A DNA stretch of 7,644 nucleotides from positions 1 through 7,644 of the forward strand of contig SKNI01000567.1 in NCBI GenBank assembly GCA_007120615.1. Reading direction: 5' to 3'. The position numbers were made by a program, and so were the translations under genes. Shown here one piece after another: positions 1 through 7,394 of this stretch (its first letter is position 1; each line of letters opens with the position of its first letter). This DNA comes from Myxococcales bacterium. GTDB lineage: Bacteria; Myxococcota_A; Bradymonadia; Bradymonadales; Bradymonadaceae. Below the pieces are notes generated by a model. That model was not told where the DNA came from, ran no database searches, and worked only from the letters and a program-made list of their open reading frames with translations.

Positions 1-99
1 CTCACCTGGTTTGGCGAATTCGCCCTTTCCTACTCGACCGGCGTTAAAATATCCGCCTTTCCATGGTCCCTTATCTGCTGCGTCTTCGTCAGAACTCAC
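1..99 (-). CDS. Start of an unidentified gene downstream of purL (partial)
   Basis: A reading frame begins with GTG at 99-97 and stays open for 33 codons to the left edge. Its first residues are MSSDEDAADKGPWKGG, followed by YFNAGRVGKGEFAKPGE. A GAGGGG Shine-Dalgarno sequence at 106-111 lies 6 bases before the GTG, which is why this start was chosen. The frame begins 20 bases after the purL stop on the same strand, so it is probably the next gene of the operon. The visible part has an acidic N-terminus and then a Gly/Lys-rich stretch, with no signal peptide or membrane segment. I do not recognise the family. It does not look like the start of PurF, which in the Bacillus-type order would come next, because there is no Cys-Gly-(Ile/Val) nucleophile motif. 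A TTG at 123-121, overlapping the purL stop as TTGA, is an alternative start that would add 8 codons. Confidence 0.5.
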   Translation of the reverse strand, partial: MSSDEDAADKGPWKGGYFNAGRVGKGEFAKPGE

Positions 100-105
100 G
101 TCGAA

Positions 106-111
106 CCCCTC
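106..111 (-). promoter_or_regulatory. Ribosome binding site of the gene after purL
   Basis: On the minus strand GAGGGG stands 6 bases before the GTG at 99-97. It favours that GTG over the upstream TTG at 123-121, which has no well-spaced Shine-Dalgarno sequence, only a distant GGAG about 30 bases away inside purL. Confidence 0.5.
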
Positions 112-119
112 TACTCGGG

Positions 120-2393
120 TCAATGATCTCGGCTCATGATGCTCGGAATCGCTCCTTCCCACCGATCTTTCAACACTTCTATCTGACTATTCAGCGCTGC
201 AGCGCCGTTGACCTTCATCTCCAATTTGTCCCCGCCCACAGCTCCCAGAACCTGGGTCATAACCCCGGCGTCCTCAAAAATGGCGAGCAATTCTTCTACT
301 TGCTCTTCTTTTGCGGAGATGACCACTCGAGAAGCGCTCTCGGAGAATAAAAAGTGGTCTCCTCGAAGCTCGGTAGTTGCCGACAATGTAGCACCCTGAC
401 CTCCAGCAATAGCACTCTCGGCGATCGCTACGGCCAGTCCTCCGTCGGAGCAATCGTGAGCCGACTGCACCAGGCCCTTTCGAATGGCAGCGAGCAGCGC
501 CTGTTGCATCTTTGATTCCACTTCCAGGTCTACCTTCGGCGGAGCCCCGTCTCGCTTACCGAACACCTCGGCCCGCAACGAAGATCCGCCAAGCTCCGGC
601 TTCGTCTCTCCCACCAGAATCACCTGATCACCGGCCTCTACAAAACCGCTTCTCGTCATCTCTTTTTGATGCTCAATCAGTCCCACCATTCCGATGACCG
701 GCGTCGGATAAATCGCCCCTTCCGTATGTTCGTTGTAGAGGCTGACATTTCCGCCGATGACCGGCGTGGAGAGCACCTCACAGGCTTCGGCCATTCCCGT
801 AGCCGACCGGTGCAATTGCCAGTAAACCTCGGGCTTCTCGGGATTTCCGTAGTTGAGGTTATCGGTCACCGCCAGGGGCTCGGCACCGGTGCAGACCAGA
901 TTCCGAGCGGCCTCGGCCACCGCCGCTTTTCCACCCTCGTAGGGGTCCAGATAAACGTGGCGACTATTTCCGTCCACCGTCATGGCCAGCGCCTTATCGC
1001 TGTCGGTGACGGCGATGACCGCCGCGTCCCCTCCGGGCGCCTGAATCGTATTGGTGCGGACCATATAATCGAATTGCTCAAAGACCCAGCGCTTGCTGGC
1101 GATGGTGGGGGCACTGAGCAAGGTCTCCAACGCGCCGGTCAGCGCCTCTTCGCCCTTCAACTCCGGATCGCTCAGAGCATCGGCGGCTTGAACCTCTCGA
1201 AAATAAGCGGGCTCCTCGATGGCTCGCTCATAGATCGGACATTCATCGACGATGGCTCGAACCGGAAGGTCTCCCACCTCTTCTCCGTGATGCATCAGCC
1301 GAAGGCGCCCGTCGTCGGTCACCGACCCCACGTCGACGCAGGGAAGATCCCACTTCTCGAAGATCGCCTGAGCCTGTTCGGCGTGCTCCGGCTTGACCAC
1401 AAAGAGCATCCGCTCCTGGGACTCCGAGAGCATCATCTCATAAGGGGTCATCCCCGCTGCCCGTTGCGGCACGCGGTCGAGGTGCAGCTCCATTCCGTTT
1501 CCGGCCTTACTGGCCATCTCAGCGCTGGAGCAGGTCAGCCCGGCGGCACCCATATCCTGGATTCCCACGACGATGCCCGACTCGATGAGTTCCAGGCAGG
1601 CCTCCATGACAAGTTTTTCCTTAAAAGGATCACCCACCTGAACCGCCGGCCGCTTGGCCTCGGACTCCTCCGTGAGCTCCTCCGATGCAAACGTAGCGCC
1701 GTGGATTCCGTCGCGTCCCGTCGCCGGCCCCACATAAAAGACCGGATTTCCGACACCGTCGGCCACCCCTTTCTGGATATCATCGTGGTCGATGAGTCCC
1801 ACGCACATCACATTGACCAGGGGATTTCCGTTATAGGACTCGTCGAAGACAATTTCACCGCCCACCGTGGGCACGCCGATGCAATTTCCGTAGCCGGCGA
1901 TGCCCTCGACGACTCGCTCGAAGAGATAGCGGTTGTGGCGATCCTCGGGTCGGTGAATCGGCCCGAACCGAAGGGAATTGAGCAGCCCGATGGGCCGGGC
2001 TCCCATGGAAAAGATATCCCGCAGGATTCCGCCCACCCCGGTGGCCGCGCCCTGAAAGGGCTCGATGGCCGAGGGGTGATTATGACTCTCGATCTTAAAG
2101 ACCACCGCCTGACCATCACCGATATCGACGACGCCAGCACCCTCTCCGGGACCCACCAGCACCCGGGGTCCGTCGATGGGAAATTTCGCCAGAATGGGCC
2201 GGGAGTTCTTATAAGAGCAATGCTCCGACCACATCACGCTGAAGACACCGATCTCTACATAATTGGGACGTCGCCCCATAAAGTCGCAGATCAAATCGTA
2301 TTCGCCGTCGCTTACGCCCATCTCGGCGTAGACCTTATGCTCGGCGATCTCATCGGGCGTCGGCTCTCGAAATTTCTCGTCCACAGCGCTCAT
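120..2393 (-). CDS. purL: Phosphoribosylformylglycinamidine synthase, PurL subunit
   Basis: This is the synthetase subunit of FGAM synthase. It uses ATP, and ammonia delivered from PurQ, to convert FGAR to FGAM in the cytoplasm. The 757-residue length fits the small PurL used with separate PurS and PurQ, not the single-chain enzyme of about 1300 residues. Two tandem AIR-synthase-like halves are visible. The first has WSEHCSYKNS (55-64, conserved H58), ESHNHPSAIEPF (102-113), VQVGDPFKEK (251-260), GIQDMGAAGLTCSSAEM (277-293) and MLSESQERM (321-329). The second has DNLNYGNPEKPEVYWQ (511-526), PVIGGNVSLYNEH (544-556), SAHDCSDGGLAVAIAE (644-659) and FSESASRVVIS (683-693). ATG overlaps the purQ stop as ATGA, with AGGAG at 2399-2403 five bases upstream, so translation is probably coupled to purQ. 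The stop is TGA at 122-120. Nothing is missing or truncated, and the call is certain. Confidence 0.98.
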   Translation of the reverse strand: MSAVDEKFREPTPDEIAEHKVYAEMGVSDGEYDLICDFMGRRPNYVEIGVFSVMWSEHCSYKNSRPILAKFPIDGPRVLVGPGEGAGVVDIGDGQAVVFKIESHNHPSAIEPFQGAATGVGGILRDIFSMGARPIGLLNSLRFGPIHRPEDRHNRYLFERVVEGIAGYGNCIGVPTVGGEIVFDESYNGNPLVNVMCVGLIDHDDIQKGVADGVGNPVFYVGPATGRDGIHGATFASEELTEESEAKRPAVQVGDPFKEKLVMEACLELIESGIVVGIQDMGAAGLTCSSAEMASKAGNGMELHLDRVPQRAAGMTPYEMMLSESQERMLFVVKPEHAEQAQAIFEKWDLPCVDVGSVTDDGRLRLMHHGEEVGDLPVRAIVDECPIYERAIEEPAYFREVQAADALSDPELKGEEALTGALETLLSAPTIASKRWVFEQFDYMVRTNTIQAPGGDAAVIAVTDSDKALAMTVDGNSRHVYLDPYEGGKAAVAEAARNLVCTGAEPLAVTDNLNYGNPEKPEVYWQLHRSATGMAEACEVLSTPVIGGNVSLYNEHTEGAIYPTPVIGMVGLIEHQKEMTRSGFVEAGDQVILVGETKPELGGSSLRAEVFGKRDGAPPKVDLEVESKMQQALLAAIRKGLVQSAHDCSDGGLAVAIAESAIAGGQGATLSATTELRGDHFLFSESASRVVISAKEEQVEELLAIFEDAGVMTQVLGAVGGDKLEMKVNGAAALNSQIEVLKDRWEGAIPSIMSRDH

Positions 2394-3073
2394 GCAAACT
2401 CCTTTTGCACATCCAACGCATACCTCGCCACCGACTCGAATAAGCGAACACCGTCCGATGAACCCAGGGCATCGCGCACCGCTCGCTCCGGATGAGGCAT
2501 CATCCCCAGAACGTTGCCCGCTTTATTTCGAATCCCCGCGATATCGGCCACCGAACCGTTGGGATTGTCCACATATCGAAAGACCACCTGGCCGTTGTCC
2601 TCCAGGCGTCTCAGCTCGGCTTCGTCGCAATAATAATTGCCCTCCTGGTGGGCCACCGGAATGTCGATGATCTCCCCCTTCTCGTATCCCGTGGTAAACC
2701 GCGTCGATCCGTCTTCCACCCGCAACTTGCAGGGCTTACACACGAATTTCAGTGATTGATTGACCCGCATCGCTCCCGGCAAAAGTCCCGCCTCCAGCAA
2801 GATCTGAAAGCCGTTGCAGATCCCCAGAATCGTCTTTCCCGCAGCCGCCGCTTCCTCCAGGGATTTTACGATGGGCGAAAACCGGGCGATCGCCCCGCTT
2901 CGCAGATAATCACCGTAGGAGAACCCTCCGGGGACCACGATAAAATCATAGGCCGAGAGGTCTTCGTCTTTATGCCACACCCGGTCGACGTCTCCTTCGA
3001 TCACCTGCTCCACGGCCCGAACGCAGTCGGTGTCGCAATTGGAGCCGGGAAATACCAATACGGCGCTCTTCAT
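2390..3073 (-). CDS. purQ: FGAM synthase, PurQ glutaminase subunit
   Basis: This is the class I glutamine amidotransferase subunit of FGAM synthase. It hydrolyses glutamine and passes ammonia to PurL. The 227 residues are a usual length for the stand-alone PurQ. The N-terminal FPGSNCDTD (8-16) and PGGFSYGDYLRSG (48-60) are PurQ signatures. The catalytic triad is visible as Cys86 in GICNGFQ (84-90) and His194/Glu196 in MMPHPERA (191-198). PVAHQEGNYY (139-148) is another conserved PurQ segment. The ATG overlaps the purS stop as ATGA, and GGAG at 3081-3084 lies 7 bases upstream within purS. The TGA stop overlaps the purL start in the same way. The gene therefore sits between two coupled junctions, consistent with balanced synthesis of the three subunits of one complex. 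Confidence 0.98.
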   Translation of the reverse strand: MKSAVLVFPGSNCDTDCVRAVEQVIEGDVDRVWHKDEDLSAYDFIVVPGGFSYGDYLRSGAIARFSPIVKSLEEAAAAGKTILGICNGFQILLEAGLLPGAMRVNQSLKFVCKPCKLRVEDGSTRFTTGYEKGEIIDIPVAHQEGNYYCDEAELRRLEDNGQVVFRYVDNPNGSVADIAGIRNKAGNVLGMMPHPERAVRDALGSSDGVRLFESVARYALDVQKEFA

Positions 3074-3336
3074 AGGGCCACTCCCTTTTGAACGGCGGTC
3101 AGCTCAAATTGATAATCTTCGATCACGGGATTGGACAATAACTTCTCGCACATCTCCACGACCTTTCGGTGGGCCTCTTCTCGATCGCCGCTATCGATGG
3201 TGAGCTCCATATATTTCCCGATCCGCACATTGCTGGCCTCTTCAAAGCCCAGCGAATGAAGCGCGCCTTCTACGGCCTGCCCCTGAGGGTCGAGGACGTT
3301 CTCTTTGATCGTCACAGTTACGGTTGCCAGAAACAT
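3070..3336 (-). CDS. purS: FGAM synthase, PurS subunit
   Basis: This is the small structural subunit that bridges PurL and PurQ in the three-part FGAM synthase and is needed for ammonia transfer. The 88-residue product is a typical length for PurS. The family pattern is clear: KENVLDPQGQAVEGALHSLG (11-30) in the first strand-helix unit, the VRIGKYMEL segment (37-45), and LLSNPVIEDYQFEL (66-79) near the C-terminus. The ATG is preceded 6 bases upstream by AGGAG (3343-3347). This Shine-Dalgarno sequence follows directly on the TAA stop of purC, leaving only 11 bases between the genes. The TGA stop overlaps the purQ start. Small PurS genes are easily missed in annotation; here position, length and motifs agree. 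Confidence 0.97.
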   Translation of the reverse strand: MFLATVTVTIKENVLDPQGQAVEGALHSLGFEEASNVRIGKYMELTIDSGDREEAHRKVVEMCEKLLSNPVIEDYQFELTAVQKGVAL

Positions 3337-3347
3337 GGTGCGCTCCT

Positions 3348-4277
3348 TTAGCCAATGTCGGAAAAATTTGCGGGGGTCTTGTGACCGGTAATGCGTCGAA
3401 AAATCTTCAGATACCGCTCGGTGGTCGCGTTGACCACGTCGGGGGGCAGCACTTCGGGCATCTGCCCCGTGAGAGCCTCTTCGGCCAGCAAGAATTGCCG
3501 AACCGGCTCTTTGTCCATGGAATCGATCTCCACATCGAGCTCAAAATGCTCTTTCGCCCAGAACCGCGAAGAGTCCGGAGTGAAGCACTCATCAATGAGC
3601 ACTAACTCTCCGTCGATCCTGCCGAATTCCAATTTGCAATCCGCCAGAATCACACCCTTTTCTTCGCAGAATCCGCGGGCGTACTCGTATAAAAGGATAC
3701 TGGCCTCTCGCAATTCCTCGGCCGTCGATCGACCTACCCGATTTACGGTCTCATCAAAGGAGATATCCTCGTCGTGGCCGACGTCATTTTTGGAGGCCGG
3801 CGTAAAAAGCGGCTCCGAGAGTTTTTGATTTTTTCGCATCCCGTCGGTCAACATGATGCCGCAGACCGCGCCGTTTTTCTTATATTGGCGCCAGCCTCCG
3901 CCGGTGAGATGGCCTCGGACCACGCATTCGATATCGATGCGCTCCGCCTTTCTCCCCACGGTCACTCGATCTCGGTAGAGGTCGGACCTGGCAGCGTCCA
4001 GAACGCCCTTTTCTACCAACTTCTCGACGTCGGCGTGGATAAAGTGATTGTCCCGAAGATGTCCGGTTTTCCCGAACCAGAACTGGCTCAATCGATTGAG
4101 CACCGAACCCTTCTTAGGAATGGGGGGCTGAAAAATATGATCGTGGGCCGAGAGCCGGTCGGTGACCACGAAGAGATACTCCCCGCCGAGATCGTAGAGT
4201 TCGCGCACCTTGCCTTTATAGAGAAGTGGGGCGTTGATATCGCCTTCCGACGTCCACAGTGCCTGCGATTTAGTCAC
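3348..4277 (-). CDS. purC: Phosphoribosylaminoimidazole-succinocarboxamide (SAICAR) synthase
   Basis: It joins CAIR and aspartate with ATP to give SAICAR. The 309 residues match the longer form of the family rather than the roughly 235-residue Bacillus/E. coli form. Motifs in order are LLYKGKVRELYDLG (18-31, nucleotide-binding loop), VVTDRLSAHDHIF (37-49), IECVVRGHLTGGGWRQY (116-132), EPLFTPASKNDVGHDEDISF (155-174), LADCKLEFGR (211-220) and LIDECFTPDSSRFW (227-240). The start is GTG at 4277-4275, chosen because GAGG at 4285-4288 is 7 bases upstream and the encoded N-terminus (MTKSQALWTSEGDI) leads directly into the conserved fold. The stop is TAA, next to the purS ribosome binding site. A 79-base gap separates it from purB, the longest gap between genes in the operon. 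The GTG start may lower its expression slightly. Confidence 0.97.
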   Translation of the reverse strand: MTKSQALWTSEGDINAPLLYKGKVRELYDLGGEYLFVVTDRLSAHDHIFQPPIPKKGSVLNRLSQFWFGKTGHLRDNHFIHADVEKLVEKGVLDAARSDLYRDRVTVGRKAERIDIECVVRGHLTGGGWRQYKKNGAVCGIMLTDGMRKNQKLSEPLFTPASKNDVGHDEDISFDETVNRVGRSTAEELREASILLYEYARGFCEEKGVILADCKLEFGRIDGELVLIDECFTPDSSRFWAKEHFELDVEIDSMDKEPVRQFLLAEEALTGQMPEVLPPDVVNATTERYLKIFRRITGHKTPANFSDIG

Positions 4278-4280
4278 GGT

Positions 4281-4288
4281 ACTACCTC
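4281..4288 (-). promoter_or_regulatory. purC ribosome binding site, repeated upstream in a hairpin loop
   Basis: The minus strand reads GAGGTAGT here, 4 bases before the bases CC adjoining the purC GTG region, with GAGG spaced 7 bases from the start codon. The identical octamer occurs again at 4310-4317, where it covers the loop and one stem base of a hairpin. This site supports the GTG start of purC. Confidence 0.6.
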
Positions 4289-4303
4289 TTGTTTTGTTCC
4301 CAT

Positions 4304-4325
4304 CCGGAAACTACCTCATTTCCGG
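4304..4325 (-). other. Hairpin in the purB-purC gap
   Basis: The transcript-sense strand contains CCGGAAA (4325-4319), an 8-base loop TGAGGTAG, and TTTCCGG (4310-4304), giving a perfect 7-base-pair stem. No run of T follows, so it is not a classical intrinsic terminator, and genes continue beyond it. It may affect RNA processing or purC translation; this is inference. Confidence 0.55.
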
Positions 4326-4339
4326 TCAGTTCCTAAGAA

Positions 4340-4369
4340 GACTACTCTAACCCCGACTACTCCAACCCC
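4340..4369 (-). repeat. Tandem 15-base duplication across the purB stop codon
   Basis: The units 4340-4354 and 4355-4369 differ at one of 15 positions. On the minus strand they read GGGGTTGGAGTAGTC and GGGGTTAGAGTAGTC. Each includes a TAG. Because the unit is a multiple of three, the second TAG is in frame with purB, so reading through the first stop would add only Ser-Gly-Leu-Glu before stopping again. Confidence 0.85.
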
Positions 4370-5652
4370 AGACGCGCAAAGATCGTGTCCACATATTTCG
4401 CATGCCATGAGGGATCAAAACAAGCCTCCAATTCGGCCTCCGAGAGTCGGCTTTTGACCTCTTCATCGGAGGCCAGAATATCTCGAAAAGAGCGCTGCTC
4501 TTCCCAGGCGGTCATCGCTCTTTTCTGCACAAAATCATAGGCCTCCTCCCTGCTCCAGCCCTTATCGATAAGCGTCGTCAAGACGCGTCCCGAGAACGGC
4601 AGCCCGAAGGTTCGGTCCATATTCTTTTTCATATTCTCCGGGAAGACCGTCAGGTTTTTGACGATCCTGGTGAATCGATTGAGCATATAATCCAGCAAGA
4701 TCGTGGCGTCCGGCAAAACCACCCGCTCCACCGACGAATGGGAGATATCGCGCTCATGCCACAGCGGGACGTTTTCGTAGGCGGCGTTCATATAGCCGCG
4801 CATCACTCGCGAGAGCCCCGAGATATTCTCCGACCCGATGGGATTTCGCTTATGCGGCATGGCCGAGGAGCCCTTTTGACCTTTGGAGAAAGACTCTTCT
4901 ACCTCGCGGACCTCGCTCTTCTGCAGGGCCCGGATCTCGGTGGCGAATTTCTCAAGCGATGTGGCGCATAGGGCCAGGGTTGCGACGTATTGAGCGTGGC
5001 GATCTCGTTGCAGGGTCTGCGTCGAGATTGGGGCAGCGGAGATCCCCAGCTTCTTGCAGACAATCTGCTCTACTTTCGGGTCGATATTGGCGTAGGTCCC
5101 CACGGCGCCGGACATCTTTCCGAACTCCACGCCTTGTGCGGCCTGCCGAAATCGCTCCAGATTTCGCTTCGACTCCTCAACCCAGAGGGCCAACTTCAGC
5201 CCGAAAGTCGTGGGCTCGGCGTGGACTCCGTGAGTGCGACCCATGCAGACGGTCTTCTTATATCGTAGGGCCTGCTCCTTGAGGACCTCGATGAAGGTCA
5301 CCAGATCGCGCTCCAAGATCTCGTTGGCCTGCTTCAATAAATAGCCGTTGGCCGTGTCCACCACGTCTGTGGAAGTCAACCCGTAATGCACATGCTTTCG
5401 CTCCGGCCCCAGCGTCTCTGAGACCGCCCGGGTAAAGGCGATGACGTCATGGCGAGTCTCTTTTTCGATCTCCAGAATCCGGTCTACGTCAAAGGAGGCT
5501 TTCTCCCGGAGCGTCTGGACCTCATCGGCCGGCAGCACCCCGATTTCGGCCCAGGCCTCCGCCGAGCAAATCTCCACCTCCAACCAGGCTCGAAACTTAT
5601 TCTCCAGCGTCCAGATCTCTTGCATCTCCGGTCTGCTATAGCGCTCGATCAT
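4357..5652 (-). CDS. purB: Adenylosuccinate lyase
   Basis: This fumarate-releasing lyase acts twice in purine synthesis: SAICAR to AICAR, and adenylosuccinate to AMP. The 431-residue length is normal for the shorter, Bacillus-like PurB. Visible motifs are EIEKETRHDVIAF (61-73, conserved H68), YGLTSTDVVDTANG (90-103), MGRTHGVHAEPTTFG (137-151, His141) and the superfamily signature GSSAMPHKRNPIGSEN (261-276), whose flexible loop holds the catalytic serine (S262/S263). RDISHSSVERVVLPD (301-315) follows. ATG at 5652-5650 has GGAG at 5660-5663 seven bases upstream, and purK ends 27 bases earlier. The stop codon lies within a 15-base tandem duplication. It sits directly before purC, whose product it consumes. 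There is no sign of damage. Confidence 0.98.
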   Translation of the reverse strand: MIERYSRPEMQEIWTLENKFRAWLEVEICSAEAWAEIGVLPADEVQTLREKASFDVDRILEIEKETRHDVIAFTRAVSETLGPERKHVHYGLTSTDVVDTANGYLLKQANEILERDLVTFIEVLKEQALRYKKTVCMGRTHGVHAEPTTFGLKLALWVEESKRNLERFRQAAQGVEFGKMSGAVGTYANIDPKVEQIVCKKLGISAAPISTQTLQRDRHAQYVATLALCATSLEKFATEIRALQKSEVREVEESFSKGQKGSSAMPHKRNPIGSENISGLSRVMRGYMNAAYENVPLWHERDISHSSVERVVLPDATILLDYMLNRFTRIVKNLTVFPENMKKNMDRTFGLPFSGRVLTTLIDKGWSREEAYDFVQKRAMTAWEEQRSFRDILASDEEVKSRLSEAELEACFDPSWHAKYVDTIFARLGLE

Positions 5653-5679
5653 CTCGGAACTCCAGGTTTTTCGACCAAA

Positions 5680-6849
5680 TTATGACTCTACGACACGGTC
5701 CTTCCACACATCGACTTCTTCGATCCACGCCAGGGCCTCGTCGACGGAATCGGCCAACACATTCACATGCCCCATCTTGCGATTTCTTCGGGCATCGCCC
5801 TTTCCATAGAGGTGGGTTTTGACCTCTACGGACTCCGGCTTCTTCTGGCACTCTTTGAGCCAGCTGTCCACGTGCTGCCCGAGCAGATTTGCCATGACAA
5901 CCGGCGTGTGTTGACGAGGATTCCCCAGCGGCAACCCACAAACGGCGCGAATATGCTGCTCAAATTGAGACGTCCAGCAGGCGTCCATCGCATAATGGCC
6001 CGAGTTATGGGGCCGAGGCGCGAGTTCGTTGACAAAAATCTCATCGTCAGCCTTCAAAAATAATTCCACCGCCAGGGTCCCCACCATCTCCAGATTCTCG
6101 GCGATGTCCACGGCCAACTTCGACGCCCGGTCCTGGATCTCTTGAGAGACCCGAGCCGGCGCGATCGAGAGATGAAGGATCTTATCGACGTGGATATTCT
6201 CGGCGACGGGAAACGTCTCCACTTCGCCGGTGGTGCTTCGAGAGACCACCACCGATAACTCCCGCTGAAAGTCGATGAATGTCTCGAGCACAAATTCTCC
6301 GAAACCGCCCAATTCTCGGAGCGCCTCGTCGCCTTCCTCGGGCCGCCGAATCGCGCGCTGTCCCTTGCCGTCGTAGCCCCCGGTGGCGGTCTTGAGCATC
6401 GAAGGGGTCCCGATCTTCTTGAGCGCTTTCCTCAGCGACTTCTCGCCAGCCGCAGTCGTCTCCCCGGCGACATTTGCATAGGGAACAACCGTGGCCCCGG
6501 CCGCTGTGACCGCCTCCTTTTCCACCCGCCGGTGTCTGGTCACCTCCAATAATTTACTTCCCTGAGGCAGCAGGCCTTCGGACTCCAACAACACCGTCAC
6601 AGCGGGAGAGATATTCTCGAATTCGTAGGTAATGACATCCGACACAGCAGCTAGCTCCTGGGCCGCTTCCAGATCATCGTAGGGGGCTGTGATTTGCCGG
6701 TCGCAGACCTGCCCGCAGGAGCTATCTTCTCGATGGGCGATGCATACGAATCGATATCCCATCTGGCGTCCGGCGAGGGCCATCATTCGTCCGAGTTGCC
6801 CGCCCCCGAGGACGCCGATCGTCGCTCCTGGAAGGACCACCTGACTCAC
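5680..6849 (-). CDS. purK: N5-carboxyaminoimidazole ribonucleotide synthase
   Basis: This ATP-grasp enzyme carboxylates AIR with bicarbonate and ATP to give N5-CAIR, the substrate of PurE. The 389 residues fit the family. The N-terminal dinucleotide-like loop is IGVLGGGQLGRMM (11-23), YEFENI lies at 75-80, and the ATP-grasp core includes LKTATGGYDGKGQ (152-164). The metal-binding region is VELFL (261-265) and NELAPRPHNSGHY (274-286). KMGHVNVL (358-365) marks the C-terminal domain. The start is GTG, overlapping the purE stop as GTGA, with GGAG at 6857-6860 seven bases upstream inside purE. Translation is therefore probably coupled to purE, whose product acts on the PurK product. The stop is TAA. 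Confidence 0.97.
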   Translation of the reverse strand: MSQVVLPGATIGVLGGGQLGRMMALAGRQMGYRFVCIAHREDSSCGQVCDRQITAPYDDLEAAQELAAVSDVITYEFENISPAVTVLLESEGLLPQGSKLLEVTRHRRVEKEAVTAAGATVVPYANVAGETTAAGEKSLRKALKKIGTPSMLKTATGGYDGKGQRAIRRPEEGDEALRELGGFGEFVLETFIDFQRELSVVVSRSTTGEVETFPVAENIHVDKILHLSIAPARVSQEIQDRASKLAVDIAENLEMVGTLAVELFLKADDEIFVNELAPRPHNSGHYAMDACWTSQFEQHIRAVCGLPLGNPRQHTPVVMANLLGQHVDSWLKECQKKPESVEVKTHLYGKGDARRNRKMGHVNVLADSVDEALAWIEEVDVWKDRVVES

Positions 6850-7340
6850 GATAAATCTCCGCTGCTCTCCATGACTCGTTCTCGCAATTGAGCCCGTCTT
6901 TTCTCCACCCTGCTTCTTATCTTCTCGTCATGACTGCCCAGGATCTGGGCCGCCAGCAGACCGGCGTTGGTGGCCCCGGCGTTTCCGATGGCCACCGTCG
7001 CCACCGGCACCCCACCGGGCATCTGCACGATCGACAAGAGCGAGTCCAGTCCGTTGAGTGTGGAGCTCTTTACGGGCACTCCTATCACGGGCAACACGGT
7101 CTTCGCCGCCACCATTCCCGGCAGATGCGCGGCCCCGCCGGCTCCGGCGATGATCACCTTCAATCCTCGCTCCACAGCGCTCGTGGCATAGTCGAACATC
7201 ACATCCGGCGTGCGGTGGGCGCTGACCACCTTCTTCTCAAAGGGAATCTGCAATTCTTCGAGAATATCGCAGGCCCGACGCATGGTCTCCCAATCAGATT
7301 GGCTTCCCATGATCACGCCTACCAGAGGTCTCTTACTCAT
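6846..7340 (-). CDS. purE: N5-carboxyaminoimidazole ribonucleotide mutase (class I PurE)
   Basis: It moves the carboxyl group of N5-CAIR to give CAIR. The 164-residue product has the class I PurE pattern: MGSQSDWETM (11-20), VVSAHRTPD (38-46, conserved H42), GAGGAAHLPGM (66-76, H72), VIGVPV (85-90) and SIVQMPGGVPVATVAIG (103-119). The adjacent purK agrees with the two-step, PurK-dependent route. The start chosen is ATG at 7340-7338 because AAGGAG (7346-7351) lies 5 bases upstream and the family motif begins within a few residues. The frame stays open to an ATG at 7466-7464, but those 42 extra codons are a repeat-derived Pro/Leu-rich stretch with no family counterpart. The C-terminal tail (140-164) is charged. 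It is the first recognisable gene of the operon. Confidence 0.97.
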   Translation of the reverse strand: MSKRPLVGVIMGSQSDWETMRRACDILEELQIPFEKKVVSAHRTPDVMFDYATSAVERGLKVIIAGAGGAAHLPGMVAAKTVLPVIGVPVKSSTLNGLDSLLSIVQMPGGVPVATVAIGNAGATNAGLLAAQILGSHDEKIRSRVEKRRAQLRERVMESSGDLS

Positions 7341-7345
7341 CGCGT

Positions 7346-7351
7346 CTCCTT
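7346..7351 (-). promoter_or_regulatory. purE ribosome binding site
   Basis: AAGGAG on the minus strand, 5 bases before the ATG at 7340-7338. It is among the strongest Shine-Dalgarno sequences in the window and decides the purE start over the in-frame ATG at 7466. Confidence 0.85.
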
Positions 7352-7394
7352 GGATGGTTGTTGTGAAGAGGATCTCCCATAGAGGAGGTATAGA

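Noticed and set aside
16..27. GAATTCGCCCTT, identical to the insert junction of common TA-cloning vectors
   Set aside because: The bases further out do not match the vector flanks I recall, and the minus-strand frame reads straight through (KGEFA codons). A chance match is more likely than vector contamination, though the position near the window edge deserves a vector screen.
666..2495. A 609-codon open frame on the plus strand opposite purL
   Set aside because: It lies almost wholly antisense to a clear purL, has no recognisable domain, and its composition (many His, Arg, Gly) is what the reverse of GC-biased codons gives.
4304..4325. Intrinsic terminator between purB and purC
   Set aside because: The 7-bp stem is not followed by a T-run, and purC with its own ribosome binding site continues the same operon immediately after.
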